A stretch of DNA of 8,962 bases from Synechococcales cyanobacterium PMM_0003 (GTDB lineage Bacteria; Cyanobacteriota; Cyanobacteriia; Pseudanabaenales; Pseudanabaenaceae). The DNA is taken from NCBI GenBank assembly GCA_949128015.1, contig CASBRC010000022.1, forward strand, positions 1-8,962, read 5' to 3'. Both the position numbers and the translations under genes were made by a program. Positions within the stretch are counted from its first letter, which is position 1; the number at the start of each line of letters is the position of its first letter. Below the pieces are notes generated by a model. That model was not told the DNA's origin and made no database searches. It saw nothing but the letters and a program-made list of their open reading frames with translations. This document shows, in pieces, positions 6,443-8,962 of this stretch.

Positions 6443-7378
6443 ATGAACGATCGCTTAATTCGCGCCCTCACCGCCGACGGCAGAGTCCGAGTCGTTGGCG
6501 TGAATATCACCCAATCCCTTAATGAAGCACATCGCCGCCATCATTTATCGACGGTCGCCACAGCCGCACTCGGTCGGACGATGAGTGCTAGCTTGCTACT
6601 TGCTTCAAACATGAAAAAAGAGCAAGCCAGAGTAAATGTCAGAGTCGCGGGTGATGGTGGACTAGGTTTAGTCTATGCTGACGCGGGCTTTGATGGAACA
6701 GTACGTGGATTTGTCTCTAATCCTCAATTTGAACTGCCGCCGTTGGCTGATGGGCAACAAAATGTTAGTCAGGGTGTTGGACAAACAGGTTTTTTTAAAG
6801 TTATGCGGGATATGGGTTACGGTGAACCCTATAGCAGCACCGTTGAGTTAATTGCGGGTGACATTGCTAATGATGTGGCTTGGTATTTAGCTTCTTCTGA
6901 ACAAACTTATTCCAAACTTATTCTCACCGAATTAATTGATCAAGATAGTAGCGAAAATCCTGTGAAATTTGCGGCTGGGCTATTATTGCAAATTATGCCT
7001 GTGGCGACGCTTCGGGCGGCGAAAACTTCCAACCGTTCTCAGGAAGATTTACTGATCCAACTAGATGCAAAGAGTAATCCGCAAAGTTTTATAGATTTGC
7101 TAACTCAAGGCAAAAACATCGAAGATGTGATGACGGAATTATTTGCCGATATGCATTTAGATATTTTACCGTTGAGTAAGGATGTGAAGTTTCACTGTCC
7201 TTGCTCTCTCGATCGCATGTTAGCGGCGATGAAAATGTTTGGTGAAGAAGATTTGCGATCGATGATTGCTGATGATCAAGGTGCTGAGGCAACATGTCAT
7301 TTTTGCGGTGAGGTTTATCACGCCACCACTGAGCAGTTAAATAATTTACTTGCAGATTTGCAAGCTGTTAAAGCCTAG
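6443..7378 (+). CDS. hslO: Hsp33 redox-regulated molecular chaperone
   Basis: A full-length 311-residue Hsp33. This cytosolic holdase is activated by oxidation: zinc held by four cysteines is released when they form disulfides, and the unfolded linker then binds client proteins. The zinc motif is intact: C252-x-C254 (HCPCSLDR) and C285-x-x-C288 (CHFCGE), with 30 residues between the pairs, as in the family. The N-terminal domain shows the familiar VRVAGDGGLGLVYADAGFDG (about 67-86) and the conserved RGFV that follows. The start is supported by AGGA at 6432-6435, seven bases upstream of the ATG. The gene is transcribed divergently from the TPR-kinase pair, with a direct-repeat operator candidate in between. 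A hairpin begins two bases after the stop. Codon use and HIP1 context look native. Confidence 0.97.
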   Translation: MNDRLIRALTADGRVRVVGVNITQSLNEAHRRHHLSTVATAALGRTMSASLLLASNMKKEQARVNVRVAGDGGLGLVYADAGFDGTVRGFVSNPQFELPPLADGQQNVSQGVGQTGFFKVMRDMGYGEPYSSTVELIAGDIANDVAWYLASSEQTYSKLILTELIDQDSSENPVKFAAGLLLQIMPVATLRAAKTSNRSQEDLLIQLDAKSNPQSFIDLLTQGKNIEDVMTELFADMHLDILPLSKDVKFHCPCSLDRMLAAMKMFGEEDLRSMIADDQGAEATCHFCGEVYHATTEQLNNLLADLQAVKA

Positions 7379-7380
7379 TT

Positions 7381-7415
7381 TTACAAGAAGTCTCGCTGCG
7401 CGAGACTTCTTGTAA
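7381..7415. repeat. Hairpin, 15-bp perfect stem, directly after the hslO stop
   Basis: ttacaagaagtctcg (7381-7395) pairs exactly with 7401-7415; C7396-G7400 can extend the stem to 16 bp with loop TGC. It starts two bases after the hslO stop codon. No T-run follows (gtcatccgcc), so as a rho-independent terminator it would be weak. It may act as an RNA 3'-end stabiliser or be a dispersed palindromic repeat. mtnP starts 70 bp downstream. Confidence 0.65.
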
Positions 7416-7485
7416 GTCATCCGCCTCGATATGGTAACTTCAAATTTAGATACGTCTCTATTAAATTTGCAAATCCCTAAGAAAT

Positions 7486-8361
7486 ATGACAGTTAATTCA
7501 CAAATTGGCATTATTGGTGGCAGTGGACTTTACAAAATGTCGGCTCTGACTGATGTTCAAGAAATTAATATTGATACCCCGTTCGGCAAAACGTCAGATG
7601 CATTTATCTATGGCAAATTATCAGGAACACCAGTCGTATTTTTAGCCAGACATGGGCGATCGCATCACCTTCTCCCATCAGAAGTTCCCTATCGCGCCAA
7701 TATCTATGCCATGAAAAGCTTGGGCGTAGAATATATCATTTCTGCCTCAGCAGTTGGCTCTTTACAGGAATATGCCAGACCTTTAGATATTGTGCTTCCC
7801 GATCAATTTATCGATCGCACAACTAGCCGCACCGCAACATTTTTTGGTGAAGGCATCGTCGCTCACGTTGCTTTTGGGGAGCCAATTTGCAAATCATTAC
7901 TATCGGTAGTCGCGCATGCTGCGGAAGGCGTTGATTTAGGGCGCAATAAAGTGCATAAGGGCGGAACTTACATCTGTATGGAGGGTCCAGCTTTCTCCAC
8001 CAAAGCTGAATCGCTGCTCTATCGTAGTTGGGGCGCAAAGGTGATTGGGATGACTAATCTCACTGAGGCGAAGCTCGCGCGTGAAGCCGAAATCGCCTAT
8101 GCCACGATCGCACTGGTCACTGATTATGATTGCTGGCACAATGATCATGAGAGTGTCACTGTCGAGATGATCATTCAGAATTTACATAAAAATGCGGTGA
8201 ATGCTCAACAGGTAATTCAAAATGCAGTTGCCAAAATTGCCGCTAATCCGCCGAAGTCTGAAGCTCACCATGCATTAAAAACTTCGATCTTGACGGATTT
8301 AAGTAAGGTATCTGAAGCAAGTCGCGATCGCTTAAAAATGATTTTGCAAAAATATCTTTAA
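7486..8361 (+). CDS. mtnP: S-methyl-5'-thioadenosine phosphorylase
   Basis: This 291-residue enzyme of the PNP/MTAP (PNP_UDP_1) family splits methylthioadenosine, a by-product of polyamine and other SAM-dependent pathways, with phosphate into adenine and methylthioribose-1-phosphate, feeding methionine and adenine salvage. Visible motifs are GGSGLY at 11-16 (phosphate loop), [20 protein letters not shown] at 54-73 with R55 and H56, [13 protein letters not shown] at 164-176, [14 protein letters not shown] at 189-202, and VTDYDCWH at 211-218. The aspartates D213 and D215 in TDYD are the MTAP-type purine-base residues; PNPs selective for 6-oxopurines carry Asn there, so adenine specificity is expected. 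The length fits the family. No strong Shine-Dalgarno sequence precedes the ATG. A small coiled-coil gene follows after 29 bp on the same strand and is likely co-transcribed. Confidence 0.96.
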   Translation: MTVNSQIGIIGGSGLYKMSALTDVQEINIDTPFGKTSDAFIYGKLSGTPVVFLARHGRSHHLLPSEVPYRANIYAMKSLGVEYIISASAVGSLQEYARPLDIVLPDQFIDRTTSRTATFFGEGIVAHVAFGEPICKSLLSVVAHAAEGVDLGRNKVHKGGTYICMEGPAFSTKAESLLYRSWGAKVIGMTNLTEAKLAREAEIAYATIALVTDYDCWHNDHESVTVEMIIQNLHKNAVNAQQVIQNAVAKIAANPPKSEAHHALKTSILTDLSKVSEASRDRLKMILQKYL

Positions 8362-8374
8362 TCTCTTCAACCAT

Positions 8375-8380
8375 AAGGAG
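8375..8380 (+). promoter_or_regulatory. Ribosome binding site of the coiled-coil gene
   Basis: AAGGAG lies 10 bases upstream of the ATG at 8391. It is the strongest Shine-Dalgarno match in the window, fixes the start of the small gene and supports it being a real coding region. It sits in the 29-bp gap after mtnP. Confidence 0.8.
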
Positions 8381-8390
8381 CAACTTCAAA

Positions 8391-8705
8391 ATGACACAGC
8401 CACCCTTAACACTTGATGGCGTTGCCGACGATTTAGATACCGTCAAAGACATCATGTTTACCCTTGCAAGGCAGTACGAACGTATTGATCGCACAGTCGA
8501 TCAAGTGGCTACACAGCAAAAAGTTAATACTGAAGCGATCGCAAATCTAACCACATTTATGATGCAGTTAGGAGAGTCGATGGCAAGTACACAAGCTGAC
8601 ATTAGACAGATGCAGTCTGATGTTAGGGAGATGCAATCTGAAGTTAAAGGCTTGCAAGTAGAAAACCGTAGGATTTTGCAACACATTTTTAAGGATGAGT
8701 TTTAG
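8391..8705 (+). CDS. Small coiled-coil protein of unknown function
   Basis: A 104-residue protein with no signal peptide or membrane segment. From about residue 43 to 98 it follows a heptad pattern with hydrophobic a/d positions I50-L53-M57-L60-M64, then I71-M74-V78-M81-V85-L88 and I95. An asparagine at an 'a' position (N92) is typical of parallel dimers. The stretch 71-84 (IRQMQSD, VREMQSE) is a near-repeat, mirrored in the DNA as an imperfect 21-bp tandem repeat at about 8603-8644. Residues 1-30 are acidic and may form a separate helix. Proteins of this kind occur as cyanobacterial hypotheticals and I do not assign a function. The ATG has a strong AAGGAG upstream. The gene lies 29 bp after mtnP on the same strand and its stop touches the shared terminator. 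Confidence 0.8.
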   Translation: MTQPPLTLDGVADDLDTVKDIMFTLARQYERIDRTVDQVATQQKVNTEAIANLTTFMMQLGESMASTQADIRQMQSDVREMQSEVKGLQVENRRILQHIFKDEF

Positions 8706-8762
8706 CAATTACGCAAATAAAAAAGCCCTGCATTGCAGGGCTTTTTTATTTGCGTAATTGCT
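8704..8762. terminator. Bidirectional intrinsic terminator, 29-bp perfect stem
   Basis: Bases 8704-8732 are the exact reverse complement of 8734-8762. The GC core agccctgca/tgcagggct is preceded by AATAAAAAA and followed by TTTTTTATT on either strand, which is the classic bidirectional rho-independent form. It serves the coiled-coil gene (+), whose TAG at 8703-8705 overlaps the first two bases of the stem, and hemE (-), whose stop (8764-8766) is one base beyond the stem. Confidence 0.93.
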
Positions 8763-8763
8763 G

Positions 8764-8962
8764 TTACGCGCCGAGTCCCTTGACAGTATCAAAGAAGAAT
8801 CTGGCATTATCTTCGGGCGTGGTGGGCAAAATGCCATGTCCAAGGTTCATGATGTGACCCTTGTTGCCAGCTTTAGCAATGACATCTAAAATGCGATCGC
8901 GAATATAGCTTTGATCCGCAAATAGCACACAGGGATCAAGATTTCCTTGCACAGGCATATCA
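8764..8962 (-). CDS. hemE: Uroporphyrinogen III decarboxylase, C-terminal part (cut by window edge)
   Basis: Only the last ~66 codons are inside the window; the 5' part lies beyond position 8962. The visible sequence ([15 protein letters not shown], then [13 protein letters not shown], then [21 protein letters not shown]) is the conserved C-terminal region of HemE. NLGHGxxPxTP is a diagnostic family motif, and its histidine lies at the active-site side of the barrel in known structures. HemE removes four carboxylates from uroporphyrinogen III to give coproporphyrinogen III in heme and chlorophyll/bilin synthesis, in the cytoplasm. The protein ends KGLGA at a normal family C-terminus, and its stop is one base from the shared terminator. 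An ATG at 8958 is internal, not the start. Confidence 0.95.
   Translation of the reverse strand, partial: DMPVQGNLDPCVLFADQSYIRDRILDVIAKAGNKGHIMNLGHGILPTTPEDNARFFFDTVKGLGA

Noticed and set aside
7823..8148. Two - strand open frames inside mtnP
   Set aside because: They overlap conserved enzyme motifs in the + frame and look like shadows.

Overview
The window looks like chromosomal DNA from a low-to-medium GC cyanobacterium. The octamer GCGATCGC (HIP1, the hallmark over-represented palindrome of many cyanobacterial genomes) occurs at least fifteen times in about 9 kb. The gene products (a multidomain hybrid histidine kinase, a TPR protein with a STAND-like N-terminus, Hsp33, MTA phosphorylase, HemE) also read as cyanobacterial. 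A Pseudanabaena-like filamentous lineage is plausible but is only my inference.

Layout from left to right. (1) Positions 1-700: a small secreted-protein gene on the + strand. Its translation start and signal peptide are split by a ~103-bp terminal-inverted-repeat element (MITE-like) flanked by TA dinucleotides. Removing the element with one TA copy restores a clean 139-codon reading frame with a classical signal peptide. This is the most interesting observation in the window. (2) Positions 701-977: a convergent intergenic region with two hairpins, one with a perfect 24-bp stem. (3) Positions 978-6178, - strand: a two-gene unit. A TPR protein with a P-loop-less STAND/AAA-like N-terminal domain lies 32 bp upstream of a 1212-residue membrane hybrid sensor kinase (dCache-HAMP-PAS-PAS-HisKA-HATPase-REC). 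(4) Positions 6179-6442: a divergent promoter region with two tandem hairpins and a perfect 11-bp x 2 direct repeat resembling a PhoB/OmpR-family operator. (5) Positions 6443-8705, + strand: hslO (Hsp33), a hairpin, mtnP (MTA phosphorylase) and a small heptad-repeat coiled-coil protein, the last two probably co-transcribed. (6) Positions 8704-8962: a 29-bp-stem bidirectional terminator, then the 3' end of hemE on the - strand, cut by the window edge.

Functionally, the 978-6178 pair looks like a signalling module (periplasmic ligand sensing plus a scaffold/adaptor). hslO, mtnP and hemE are housekeeping genes for oxidative protein damage, methionine/adenine salvage and tetrapyrrole synthesis. 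Every intergenic gap longer than about 50 bp that lies between two genes contains at least one strong inverted repeat. Only the one at 8704-8762 has the A-before/T-after polarity of a good intrinsic terminator, so the others are better seen as dispersed palindromic repeats or weak terminators. No tRNA, rRNA, CRISPR array or transposase gene is visible.
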